Below are positions 8,396 through 16,574 of a DNA stretch of 59,100 nucleotides, in pieces. The notes beneath the pieces are model-generated. The model had not been told where the DNA came from. It ran no database searches and worked only from the letters and a program-made list of their open reading frames with translations. Positions within the stretch are counted from its first letter, which is position 1, and each line of letters starts with the position of its first letter. A program made the position numbers and the translations under genes. The DNA comes from Flammeovirgaceae bacterium (GTDB lineage: Bacteria > Bacteroidota > Bacteroidia > Cytophagales > Cyclobacteriaceae). The stretch is from the NCBI GenBank assembly GCA_021298355.1, contig JAJTEH010000014.1:1-59100 (forward strand), in the 5' to 3' direction.

Positions 8396-8989
8396 TTACT
8401 TTACGCTATCGAGCGAAATAATTTCTTTACTGTTGATGTAAGTTTTTGCCTTCGGAAAAAATGTTTCTATTTCCTTATAGCTGAAAGTTACCTGCTTTCC
8501 TATTAATAGTTTTGGGTTTTCTTTATATTCATCAGATCCGGCAAAATATCCATACCACACTAGCTTGTGTTCTTTTCCGGAATCTTCACGAACAATAAAG
8601 GTAATGAGGGTTCCTTCTTCAATTGCTTTAACTCTTCCACTTATTTGTAGTGCAGGTGCTTTTGCAGGTTCTTGTATTTGTTCGTCATTTACGAGAGCTT
8701 GAAAAATTTCCGGACAAATACCTACCATCCGTATACCTATTTTTTGGCCGTAGGCTTCCATGGCACTTTCATCGCTTATATCTACATCTATTTTATGTTT
8801 GTTAATGCTTTCGAAAATGCAAAGGCCTAGGGCCATTTCAATTTCTTTTCTGCTTTTCGATGATACATTTTTTTGATTAATGCATGTACATGTTTCTTGT
8901 GCTACGGTGTTAAGCATATCGTCTTGTGCAAAGGCATTAGCGGCTACTAAAATGAAAGCAGCTACTAGAAGGAGGATGTTCGTTTTCAT
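8396..8989 (-). CDS. Secreted protein of unknown function with CxC motif and OB-like C-terminus
   Basis: A 197-residue protein with a signal peptide (MKTNILLLVAAFILVAANAFAQ). After it comes ETCTCINQKN and a further cysteine (GLCIFES), a pattern of paired cysteines seen in many small uncharacterised Bacteroidota secreted proteins. The C-terminal half (ISGRVKAIEEGTLITFIV to GKQVTFSY) looks like a small beta-barrel, OB-like. It starts 12 bases after the TetR gene stop and ends one base before hemB, so it sits in an operon with both. No family name is offered; a role connected with hemB is only suggested by position. Confidence 0.7.
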   Translation of the reverse strand: MKTNILLLVAAFILVAANAFAQDDMLNTVAQETCTCINQKNVSSKSRKEIEMALGLCIFESINKHKIDVDISDESAMEAYGQKIGIRMVGICPEIFQALVNDEQIQEPAKAPALQISGRVKAIEEGTLITFIVREDSGKEHKLVWYGYFAGSDEYKENPKLLIGKQVTFSYKEIETFFPKAKTYINSKEIISLDSVK

Positions 8990-9001
8990 CCTGCAAGGTA
9001 A

Positions 9002-9715
9002 TTAATTCTGCGCATGCAATACACCATTTGATACTGGCTTAAATTGCAAGGATCCGTAGATGAGGTTTTTTAAAAAGTTGAAGATTTCTTTCTCGTCTTT
9101 CGTTTGCCCAAAATCGGTTAACGATGGCAAATTGTGCATGAAAAAATGCTGATGATGTGCCATTTCGAGAATGGTACTGGTAAGCGACCGGCAGTAAGGA
9201 AATTTAGGATTGATTTCTGAAAAAACAGCAGCTATACGGGCACATACATCTTTGTAGGGTTTAAAAAACAATTGCTGATTATCCTGAGTAACGTGATTTG
9301 TAAGGTAAGATTTAGCATTTTCTTTTGTTATCAAATTGCGTAATACCTTTTTGTCGAAACCGGGTTCGCCTAGCACATCCCCTTCTTGTTGATGCAATAA
9401 AATCCGGAGGATAACATCTATTTTACTGCGGGCATCATTCTTACTGGCTGTATTAACCATTATCTGGTATTCCATCCAACGCCAATACCAACCAACTAAA
9501 TAGAGTAAAAGCCTGTGTTTATTTTCGAAATACCTGTAAATGCTAGATTCGTTTGTGCCCAATTCGGCAGCAAGTTTTTTAAATGTAAAATCTTCCAGCC
9601 CCATCTTTTCCAGCATGATCGCACCTTGCCCAATAATGCGTTTACCTAGTTCGCTCCCTGCCGGATCGCGCAGAAATAGCTTTTCATTCATCTGAATTTG
9701 AAGCTGAAAGGTCAT
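9002..9715 (-). CDS. TetR-family transcriptional regulator
   Basis: A 237-residue regulator with an N-terminal TetR helix-turn-helix: GQGAIMLEKMGLEDFTFKKLAAELGTNESSIYRYFENKHRLLLYLVGWY (about residues 29-78, recognition helix SSIYRYFENK). The C-terminal ligand and dimer domain is not of a recognised type. Met9 (position 9691) is an alternative start. It heads the operon with the small secreted protein and hemB and diverges from icd over a spacer of about 110 bases that has a -7 box for this gene and an inverted repeat, suggesting autoregulation and possible control of icd. Confidence 0.88.
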   Translation of the reverse strand: MTFQLQIQMNEKLFLRDPAGSELGKRIIGQGAIMLEKMGLEDFTFKKLAAELGTNESSIYRYFENKHRLLLYLVGWYWRWMEYQIMVNTASKNDARSKIDVILRILLHQQEGDVLGEPGFDKKVLRNLITKENAKSYLTNHVTQDNQQLFFKPYKDVCARIAAVFSEINPKFPYCRSLTSTILEMAHHQHFFMHNLPSLTDFGQTKDEKEIFNFLKNLIYGSLQFKPVSNGVLHAQN

Positions 9716-9741
9716 ATAAACTTGATTTTTAAGTTAAAAAG

Positions 9742-9749
9742 CAAAAGTA
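9742..9749 (-). promoter_or_regulatory. -7 box for the TetR/hemB operon
   Basis: Read on the minus strand this is TACTTTTG, an exact TAnnTTTG match, 26 bases upstream of the TetR start codon at 9715. Confidence 0.5.
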
Positions 9750-9777
9750 TACACAATCTTTTAAACATAAAATTAAA

Positions 9778-9795
9778 ACTATCGTAAATAATAGT
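9778..9795. promoter_or_regulatory. Possible TetR operator between TetR gene and icd
   Basis: ACTAT and ATAGT form an inverted repeat separated by 8 bases (CGTAAATA), in the divergent spacer and just before a near-consensus -7 (TACTTTTA) for icd. TetR regulators usually bind such dyads near their own gene. The arms are short and AT-rich, so this is tentative. Confidence 0.3.
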
Positions 9796-9824
9796 ATTAC
9801 TTTTACGGCACAAAACAATAAACC

Positions 9825-11273
9825 ATGAAAAACACGAAAAAGACAATTACTGTGGCCTATGGCGATGGTATTGGACCTGAAATTATGGGGGCTACGCTGG
9901 AGATCCTCCAGGCTGCAGGAGCGCAGTTGGATTTTGAAGTGATTGAAATAGGGGAGAAAGTTTATTTGCAAGGTAACACAACGGGCATTCCGGCAGAGGC
10001 ATGGGACTCGATGCGTAAAACCAAAGTTTTTTTAAAAGCACCCATTACTACACCGCAAGGCGGAGGATACAAAAGTTTAAATGTAACCATGCGCAAAATG
10101 CTTGGCTTATACGCCAACGTTAGGCCCTGTGTTACGTACCATCCTTTTGTGGGAACCAAACATCCGGTAATGGATGTGGTAATTATCCGCGAAAACGAAG
10201 AAGATTTGTACGCAGGCATTGAACACCAACAAACAGATGAAGTGGTACAATGTTTGAAATTAATAAGCAGACCAGGATGCGAAAAAATTGTGCGCTATGC
10301 GTTTGAGTATGCACACCAGTACGGTAGAAAAAAAGTTACCTGCTTTACCAAAGACAACATCATGAAAATGACGGATGGCCTCTTCCGTAAAGTTTTTGAA
10401 GAAGTGGCTTTAGAATATCCGCACATCGAACACGAACATTGGATAATAGATATTGGTACAGCTATGCTAGCCGATACGCCCGAAAAGTTTGATGTAATCG
10501 TTACACCCAATTTATACGGAGATATTATAAGCGATGTAGCCGCGCAAATTACAGGTTCGGTGGGTATAGCAGGCTCGGCAAACATTGGCGACCAGTGCGC
10601 GATGTTCGAAGCCATTCATGGCTCTGCACCTAAAATTGCAGGCATGAACAAAGCCAATCCATCGGGTTTATTGTTGGCGGCTGTGCAAATGCTCATCCAT
10701 ATCGATCAGCCAGAAGTGGCTGCAAAAATTCATAACGCTTGGTTAGCAACAATAGAACAAGGCATACATACAACCGACATTTATAAAGCAGATACAAGCC
10801 AGAAAGAAGTAACCACCAAAGAGTTTACACAAGCTGTGCTGGCAAACATGGGCAAGATGCCAACTAAACTTGCTGCCGTATCGTACGAAAATGCAAAAAA
10901 GCCAATCGAGATAAAACTAAAAGAAAAACCAGCCGCAAAAAAAGAAACCGTTGGCGTGGATATTTTCTTACACTGGAAAAAAGGTTCGCCAGATCAATTA
11001 GGTAACTCATTAAAAGAAGTAGCCAATAGTGGTTTAACCCTTAGCATGATAACCAACCGTGGTGTAAAAGTTTACCCAGGTGGCATACCCGAAACATTCT
11101 GTACCGATCATTGGAGATGTAGATTTACTACCGAAAATTTTAAATCTGTTTCTTATAAAGAAATTATGGAACTGATGGAGAAAGTAAACACACTTGGTTT
11201 CGATATAGTAAAAACAGAAAACCTCTGCACCTTCGATGGTAAACCCGCTTTCTCGTTAGGGCAAGGACAATAA
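9825..11273 (+). CDS. icd: Isocitrate dehydrogenase
   Basis: It oxidatively decarboxylates isocitrate to 2-oxoglutarate in the TCA cycle. It has the beta-decarboxylating dehydrogenase fold: N-terminal ITVAYGDGIGPEI, substrate loop around NVTMRKMLGLYANVRP, VIIRENEEDLYAGIEH, NLYGDIISDVAAQITGSVG and the nucleotide-site segment AIHGSAPKIAGMNKANPSG. At 482 residues it is longer than E. coli Icd (about 416) because of a C-terminal domain of about 140 residues, as in the Thermus/Rickettsia-type enzymes. Cofactor preference was not assigned. It starts divergently from the TetR gene, and a GTG-started DUF6671 gene follows after two bases. Confidence 0.95.
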   Translation: MKNTKKTITVAYGDGIGPEIMGATLEILQAAGAQLDFEVIEIGEKVYLQGNTTGIPAEAWDSMRKTKVFLKAPITTPQGGGYKSLNVTMRKMLGLYANVRPCVTYHPFVGTKHPVMDVVIIRENEEDLYAGIEHQQTDEVVQCLKLISRPGCEKIVRYAFEYAHQYGRKKVTCFTKDNIMKMTDGLFRKVFEEVALEYPHIEHEHWIIDIGTAMLADTPEKFDVIVTPNLYGDIISDVAAQITGSVGIAGSANIGDQCAMFEAIHGSAPKIAGMNKANPSGLLLAAVQMLIHIDQPEVAAKIHNAWLATIEQGIHTTDIYKADTSQKEVTTKEFTQAVLANMGKMPTKLAAVSYENAKKPIEIKLKEKPAAKKETVGVDIFLHWKKGSPDQLGNSLKEVANSGLTLSMITNRGVKVYPGGIPETFCTDHWRCRFTTENFKSVSYKEIMELMEKVNTLGFDIVKTENLCTFDGKPAFSLGQGQ

Positions 11274-11275
11274 GT

Positions 11276-12103
11276 GTGGACTATTTTAAAAACAGAATAA
11301 TTATAATTGCCTCCGGCCACCAAAAACACAAAGTGATACAACCACTTGTGGAAGGTAAGCTGGGGGCAATTTGTATGATACCCGAACGGTATGATACAGA
11401 CAAATTCGGTACATTTTCCGGTGAAGTAGAAAGAGAGGTTGATGCAATAACTACTCTGAGAAAAAAAATTTTATCGGCTCTCGATGAATTCGGAGTAGAC
11501 ATGGGAATAGGAAGCGAAGGTTCGTTCGGGCAGCATCCTTTTATACCCTTTTCTGCTGCTGATGAAGAGTTGGTTATGTTAATCGACCGAAAAAATAATT
11601 TCGAAATTGGTGCGAGTTATTTAACAGAACAAACAAATTATTTACAACGTACGGTTAATACGTTAGATGAACTAAACCAGTTTGCTACAGAAGTACATTT
11701 TCCTTCGCATGCCTTACTTATAAAAAGTACAGATGGCACAATTGTGAAGAAAGGAATTGATAATTGGAACCAGTTAGTAGCCATTGCCAACCAACAAAAT
11801 TTAGGCGAAAATAAATTACAAGTAGAAACCGATATGCGCGCAATGCATAACCCCATGCGCATGGAGGCAATAAAAAAGGCAACAGAACTTTTAATTGAGA
11901 AACTTTTAATTGAATGTCCGAATTGCCATGCACCCGGTTTCGATGTACAAGAAAAAATACCGGGCTTACCTTGCGAATGGTGCAGCACACCTTCTATATA
12001 TACAAAAACGTTATTGCGTAAGTGTTGGCGATGTTCGCATACCCAACATGCAGATATAGATAAAAAATTACCAGCTCGTTTTTGTGAGGTTTGTAATCCG
12101 TAA
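11276..12103 (+). CDS. DUF6671-type protein with C-terminal zinc ribbon
   Basis: A 275-residue cytosolic protein that starts with GTG two bases after icd, so probably translated from the icd transcript. The body (IIIASGHQKHKVIQPLVEGKLG and DMGIGSEGSFGQHP) matches my memory of the uncharacterised DUF6671 family. The C-terminus has four CxxC pairs (CPNC, CEWC, CWRC, CEVC), which should bind two zinc ions as a zinc-ribbon pair. Enzymatic function is unknown. The link to icd is positional. Confidence 0.75.
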   Translation: MDYFKNRIIIIASGHQKHKVIQPLVEGKLGAICMIPERYDTDKFGTFSGEVEREVDAITTLRKKILSALDEFGVDMGIGSEGSFGQHPFIPFSAADEELVMLIDRKNNFEIGASYLTEQTNYLQRTVNTLDELNQFATEVHFPSHALLIKSTDGTIVKKGIDNWNQLVAIANQQNLGENKLQVETDMRAMHNPMRMEAIKKATELLIEKLLIECPNCHAPGFDVQEKIPGLPCEWCSTPSIYTKTLLRKCWRCSHTQHADIDKKLPARFCEVCNP

Positions 12104-12138
12104 TTAGAATTGTTCAGATACTTTAATAATCCAATAAT

Positions 12139-12552
12139 TTAAATTGTGGCAATACATTTTAGCTCAATAGCGATTGGAGTAGGCAAAGCGTTTATCTCCA
12201 CCGTGGTTCGGCATGGTAAATTGTCTTTAAAGTATTGCGCGTATATTTTGTTGTAAGTAGCGAAATCATCTTTCATATTGGTTAGAAACACAGTAACATC
12301 TACCAGATTTTCCCATGTAGAACCTGAAGCTTCCAATACCATTCTTACATTGTTAAACACGCTGTGGCATTGTTCTTCTATGTTGTAGCTAATTATATTT
12401 CCTTTATCGTCTAACGTTACACCCGGAATTTCCTTGCTTCCTTTTTTGCGCGGCCCCACACCGGAAAGAAACAATAAATTGCCTACTCGCTTTGCATGCG
12501 GATATAAGCCAACTGGTTCCGGTGCTTCCGATGCGTGTATATTTTCTATCAT
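12139..12552 (-). CDS. RidA/YjgF-family protein
   Basis: A 137-residue protein of the Rid family, whose best-known members hydrolyse reactive enamine/imine intermediates from PLP enzymes. Conserved features are GNLLFLSGVGPR, QCHSVFNNVRMVLEASGSTWENLVDVTVFLT and CRTTVEINALP, where the arginine is the carboxylate-binding residue that marks deaminase-active members. The GPR segment also resembles 2-aminomuconate deaminase types, so a kynurenine-pathway role is an alternative. It is the last gene of a minus-strand operon, 11 bases after the DUF4198 gene. Confidence 0.88.
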   Translation of the reverse strand: MIENIHASEAPEPVGLYPHAKRVGNLLFLSGVGPRKKGSKEIPGVTLDDKGNIISYNIEEQCHSVFNNVRMVLEASGSTWENLVDVTVFLTNMKDDFATYNKIYAQYFKDNLPCRTTVEINALPTPIAIELKCIATI

Positions 12553-12563
12553 AAAAAATATTT

Positions 12564-13355
12564 TTATTTAACTGCAAATACTAAACTGCCCCAGTAACTT
12601 TGGTAATCCGCTTTTTCATTTTGTATGGGTTCCATCTTAACGGTACTAATCATCCATACACCGGTTGCGCCAATGCGGATGCTTAGCTTTCCATCTTTAT
12701 CAGTATATAAATTCTGCAAAAATGTTTTCCCATTGTTTTTTTGCCATACTTTAACTAGGGCAAAACTATGCGGTTGTTTTTTAAACGTGATTGTAAACGT
12801 AAGTTCTTCTCCTGGTTTCTTAGCAAACGGATTTTCTGCAGGAATAATTTCCATTGGCATGCCCGTATCCGTTTTGTAAACATCAGTTAATTTACTGCCT
12901 GCTTGTACTAATAGTTTTGTATTTCGCTGATAAAACTCTTTACCCGCAGTTTGTGCGAGTTTATTTTTTTCTCTGTATTCGATGATGTTTTCAATACCAT
13001 CTTCTTTAAGGTAATCGAGAAATTTATCAGGAGCTAATTCAATAAAAGCGTTGTTGCTTTGCATCTGAATTAAATGTGTTCCTTCTTCTAACGGTGGTAA
13101 TACAACAACAGGTTGGCGTGTGGTATCGATGTTATTTTTTAAATCGATGGTTTTGTTAGAAGTAAGGAGCGATAACTTTTCAACTCGGTGTCTTTTTAAA
13201 TTCCATTTTTCTCCTGTAAAATTTTCGCCCACCTTAAAATTAAATCCTGTGGATTGTCCGGGTTGAATGAAATATGCATCTGCCTCCAACCAAAACTCGT
13301 GCGACATAAGCAAGAAAACAGATAGAAGAATTAAACTATAGGAAAGTTTTTTCAT
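12564..13355 (-). CDS. DUF4198 secreted protein
   Basis: A 263-residue exported protein. It has a signal peptide followed by the DUF4198 hallmark SHEFWLEADAYFIQPGQ, and a later Ig-like section (GEELTFTITFKKQPHSFALVKVW, DKDGKLSIRIGATGVWMIS). DUF4198 proteins are periplasmic and have been linked to nickel or other metal uptake, but the role here is unproven. The start overlaps the end of aminopeptidase P by four bases (ATGA), so translation is coupled. Confidence 0.82.
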   Translation of the reverse strand: MKKLSYSLILLSVFLLMSHEFWLEADAYFIQPGQSTGFNFKVGENFTGEKWNLKRHRVEKLSLLTSNKTIDLKNNIDTTRQPVVVLPPLEEGTHLIQMQSNNAFIELAPDKFLDYLKEDGIENIIEYREKNKLAQTAGKEFYQRNTKLLVQAGSKLTDVYKTDTGMPMEIIPAENPFAKKPGEELTFTITFKKQPHSFALVKVWQKNNGKTFLQNLYTDKDGKLSIRIGATGVWMISTVKMEPIQNEKADYQSYWGSLVFAVK

Positions 13356-14653
13356 TTTTTAGTGTTCATTAATTCTTCAATTTCTTCTGCTTCGATAGGA
13401 ATGTTCTTCATCATATCGAATAAGCCATCTTTTTGTATCACCACATTGTTTTCTAATCGAATGCCAATGCCTTCTTCCTTAATGTAAATACCTGGCTCTA
13501 CCGTCCACACTTGCCCTACTTTCATTTTATGATACATGCTTCCTACATCGTGTACATCCAATCCTAATTGATGCCCGGTGCCGTGCATAAAATACTGCAT
13601 GAATAATGGTTTGTCGGGATTTTGATTTTTTACATCCGTTTTATCAAATAATTTAAGTTTAATGAGTTCGGCTTCTGTAATCTTTTGTACTTCTTTGTGA
13701 TAATCGTAATAGTATTCACCGGCTTTAATCATTTTCATGGCTTCGCGCTGAATGTATAGCACAGCGTTATACACTTCTTTTTGGCGTTTTGTGAATTTAC
13801 CATTAACAGGAATTACTCGCGTTAAGTCGGCATTGTAATTGGCATACTCGGCACCAACATCTAGCAATAAAATATCTCCGGCTTTACAAACCTCGCTGTT
13901 ATCTATATAGTGTAAAACACACGAATTACCTCCAGAAGCAATAATAGGTTCGTAAGCAAAACCTCTGGAACGGTTGCGTAAAAATTCATGCGCCAATTCT
14001 GCTTCAATTTCAAATTCGGTAACGCCTGGCTTCACAAATTTCAATAGCCTGCGAAAACCTTTTTCTGTGATGTTACATGCTTCTTGCATCGCGCTAATTT
14101 CATACTTAGATTTCACCGAACGTAATTGGTGCATGAGTGGGGCTAATCGTTCGTATCGGTGAAGCGGATATTTCTCGGTACACCATTGCACAAATCTTAT
14201 TTCGCGTGTTGGAATTTCTATATCTGCACGATAATGGTCGTTCGAGTTTAAATACACATGTTCAACATCGCCCATCAACATCATGGTATTAAATAATTTA
14301 GAAAACTCTGAAGTCCACAAAACAGTTTTGATGCCCGAGGCTTGTCGTGCTTCTTCTTTGGTATATTTATGTCCTTCCCAAGTAGCAATGGTCTCGTTGG
14401 TTTCTCGCACAAATAAAACTTCTCTGTATTTTTTATCCGGAAAATCCGGACACAATACTAAAATGGTTTCTTCCTGATCTATTCCACTTAAGTAAAATAA
14501 ATCGCTGTTTTGTCGGTAGCGTAAAGTGCCATCGCTATTGGTAGGGTTTATGTCGTTGGCATTTACTACGACCAACGAATTTTTTTTCAGTTCTTTTACC
14601 AGATTTTTTCTATTCAATTCAAATAAAGAAGCATCTAAAGCAGTATATCGCAT
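13352..14653 (-). CDS. pepP: Xaa-Pro aminopeptidase (aminopeptidase P, M24B)
   Basis: A cytosolic metallopeptidase of 433 residues. The N-terminal domain RYRQNSDLFYLSGIDQEETILVL is followed by the catalytic domain with metal-ligand motifs LLDVGAEYANYNADLTRV, HGTGHQLGLDVHD, TVEPGIYI and GIGIRLENNVVI. There is no signal peptide. I start at MRYTALDASLF: a longer frame runs upstream to 14698, but it would cross the terminator of the preceding gene at 14688-14709. It heads an operon with the DUF4198 and RidA genes. Confidence 0.94.
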   Translation of the reverse strand: MRYTALDASLFELNRKNLVKELKKNSLVVVNANDINPTNSDGTLRYRQNSDLFYLSGIDQEETILVLCPDFPDKKYREVLFVRETNETIATWEGHKYTKEEARQASGIKTVLWTSEFSKLFNTMMLMGDVEHVYLNSNDHYRADIEIPTREIRFVQWCTEKYPLHRYERLAPLMHQLRSVKSKYEISAMQEACNITEKGFRRLLKFVKPGVTEFEIEAELAHEFLRNRSRGFAYEPIIASGGNSCVLHYIDNSEVCKAGDILLLDVGAEYANYNADLTRVIPVNGKFTKRQKEVYNAVLYIQREAMKMIKAGEYYYDYHKEVQKITEAELIKLKLFDKTDVKNQNPDKPLFMQYFMHGTGHQLGLDVHDVGSMYHKMKVGQVWTVEPGIYIKEEGIGIRLENNVVIQKDGLFDMMKNIPIEAEEIEELMNTKK

Positions 14654-14687
14654 AGTGTATATTAAAGTCGAAATATAGTAAAAATGA

Positions 14688-14709
14688 AAAAGCCCCATTA
14701 GGGGCTTTT
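14688..14709 (-). terminator. Terminator of the DUF4199 gene
   Basis: AAAAGCCCC / GGGGCTTTT form a perfect 9-bp stem with a 4-base loop. The A and T tracts on each side allow it to work on both strands; by position it ends the minus-strand DUF4199 transcript. Confidence 0.8.
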
Positions 14710-14729
14710 GTTAGTGGAGTATAAATCTT

Positions 14730-15188
14730 TTAAGACGTAACATTATCAACTTCAGTGGGGATGTAGTTGATCAAAACAAAAGTTACCAACAACCCCGAAA
14801 AGACACCTTCTAAGGCAACAATAAAGGCAGCCATATACGGATTTAAAAATCTGCCCATGGGTTCGTTTTCTTTTATCCATTCCATTAAGCCTGTATCAAA
14901 TTTTAAAAAAAGAAAAAGAAAGAAAGCAAACACAGCCGAGCCAATAGCCGCAATGGATACACCTGTTGCTAAAGCTCTGAAATAATGAATGGATGCTTCG
15001 TGTGTGGCTCTGAATTTTTTAAGGCCATAGTAAACGCCAGCAGTTAAAATTAACAAGTTAAGCAAACGCAGTTCTACAACATGGGCCAGACCAAAAGCAA
15101 ACATCACAAGAAAAAACAAGATTAAACCGGCAGCAATGCGCAAGCCATAATTTTCTGGTATTCGATTAGGATTGGTTAAAATACTCAT
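14730..15188 (-). CDS. DUF4199 four-helix membrane protein
   Basis: A 152-residue inner-membrane protein with four predicted helices (near residues 18-38, 40-54, 66-90 and 124-146) and the DUF4199 layout: N-terminal NYGLRIAAGLILFFLVMF, a short YYGLKKFR turn, then the ALATGVSIAAIGSAVFAFF helix. The family is Bacteroidota-specific and of unknown function. I choose the ATG at 15188, since the longer frame to 15221 adds an unlikely leader. It is a single gene ending in a strong terminator. Confidence 0.8.
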   Translation of the reverse strand: MSILTNPNRIPENYGLRIAAGLILFFLVMFAFGLAHVVELRLLNLLILTAGVYYGLKKFRATHEASIHYFRALATGVSIAAIGSAVFAFFLFLFLKFDTGLMEWIKENEPMGRFLNPYMAAFIVALEGVFSGLLVTFVLINYIPTEVDNVTS

Positions 15189-15294
15189 AGGATAGGGGTT
15201 TGATGGAATCAATATAAGCAATTATAACGTGTTGCAAAACTTTTAAAACGCCTTCAAAATTTTTACCTTTCTATATCAACCAAATCCATTAAGT

Positions 15295-15891
15295 ATGAAA
15301 ATCTTAAAAATTGTGGGCATTGCGCTCGCGGTAATTGTGGTTCTTGTTTTTGTGGGCATTTCGATGATGTCGCCTCAAGCTAAAATGGAAAGAAGTATTG
15401 TGGTAAACGCTCCTCCCGAAACTGTGTTTGCACAATTGGCTTCTTTCGAAAACTTTAACCAATGGTCGCCCTGGACAAAAATGGATCCGACTGCGAAACA
15501 AACCGTAGAAGGACCGGCAACCGGTGTAGGCGCCAAAATGAGTTGGGATGGCCCCGAAACCGGTAAAGGTTCGCAGTGGACTGTTGAATTTGAAGAAAAT
15601 AAAAGAGTAAAAAATGCCATGCAATTCGAAGGCATGGAAGGAGAAATTTATGCTCAGTTTACACTCGAACCTGTTGAAGAAGGAACAAAAGTAATTTGGT
15701 CGTACGAAAGCGATGTTGGTAAAACCGGAATAGTAAATTCATCTATGACGAAACTTTTTAACGCTTTTGCATTAGAAGGTATGTTAGGCAAACAATATGA
15801 AGAAGGATTAGCTGCGCTAAAGCAACGTGTAGAATCGATGCCACCACCTGCGGTGCCAGCTACACCAGCAGACTCTTTACAGTCAAAGTAA
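15295..15891 (+). CDS. Membrane-anchored SRPBCC-family protein
   Basis: A 198-residue protein with one N-terminal transmembrane segment (residues 5-24) and a START/Bet v 1-like SRPBCC domain: KMERSIVVNAPPETVFAQLASFENFNQWSPW (split here for reading), a central GVGAKMSWDGPETGKG and a C-terminal helix MLGKQYEEGLAALKQRVE. SRPBCC domains bind small hydrophobic ligands; no ligand is known for this type. A paralogous gene follows after a terminator. Confidence 0.82.
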   Translation: MKILKIVGIALAVIVVLVFVGISMMSPQAKMERSIVVNAPPETVFAQLASFENFNQWSPWTKMDPTAKQTVEGPATGVGAKMSWDGPETGKGSQWTVEFEENKRVKNAMQFEGMEGEIYAQFTLEPVEEGTKVIWSYESDVGKTGIVNSSMTKLFNAFALEGMLGKQYEEGLAALKQRVESMPPPAVPATPADSLQSK

Positions 15892-15906
15892 TTATTAACC
15901 TTAATC

Positions 15907-15930
15907 ATCGGGCTTCGGCCCGATTTTTTT
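15907..15930 (+). terminator. UUCG-loop terminator
   Basis: ATCGGGC-TTCG-GCCCGAT is a perfect 7-bp stem with the extra-stable UUCG tetraloop, followed by a run of T. It separates the two SRPBCC genes. Confidence 0.88.
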
Positions 15931-15936
15931 ATTGTT

Positions 15937-16464
15937 ATGAAATGGTTTTTGAAATTAATAGGAGGATTGATTGTTGCCTTTGTTGTTATCGGATTTCTTT
16001 TTCCGGCCAGTTACCAAACTAAATTAGATTTAATGGTTGATAAAAGTGATAGTAGCTTATATACAACCGTTAGTGATTTAAAAACCTGGAAGAAATGGTC
16101 GTATTGGGAAGTAACAGATACAGCCATGCGAATTACTTACGGAGCAAAAACACAAGGACTAGGTGCAGCCTACACTTGGGGCAATAAAGAGAGTGCTATA
16201 GGCACACTAACAATTGTAACGGCAGATCCTTATAGGTTAATTGAATACGAGGCTAAATTCGATACCGACTTACCACCTGCAAAAGGATGGTACTCTTTTA
16301 AGAAAATGGGCGACAGAACTCTTGTAGAATCAGGATTTTATATGGAACATGGTTATAATCCGTTGAATCGTTGGTTCGGAATTTTGTTTGGACAAGAAAT
16401 GGATAAGGCCATTGAACATAACCTGTATACCTTACGCGATTTAAAAGAAATAAATTCAAAATAG
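15937..16464 (+). CDS. Second membrane-anchored SRPBCC-like protein
   Basis: A 175-residue protein with an N-terminal hydrophobic helix (residues 4-22) followed by an SRPBCC-type domain: SDSSLYTTVSDLKTWKKWSYW, a GLGAAYTWGNKESAIG loop equivalent to that of the upstream gene, and a C-terminal helix MDKAIEHNLYTLRDLKEI. It is probably an old tandem paralog of the preceding gene, with low sequence identity. The start lies only a few bases after the T-run of the terminator, so its own promoter is unclear and partial readthrough may express it. Confidence 0.75.
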   Translation: MKWFLKLIGGLIVAFVVIGFLFPASYQTKLDLMVDKSDSSLYTTVSDLKTWKKWSYWEVTDTAMRITYGAKTQGLGAAYTWGNKESAIGTLTIVTADPYRLIEYEAKFDTDLPPAKGWYSFKKMGDRTLVESGFYMEHGYNPLNRWFGILFGQEMDKAIEHNLYTLRDLKEINSK

Positions 16465-16574
16465 TTCATCTTGTTATCTTTAATTTTTCGGCTACCACGA
16501 TAATTTACCTTTCATCACATCCTATGTAAACAAATACATTCACGTTTTATTTTCGTTAAGATTAAAATCAGTTT

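Noticed and set aside
10295-10615. A 106-codon frame opposite icd
   Set aside because: Antisense to a conserved enzyme, no family resemblance, cysteine/serine-rich shadow translation.
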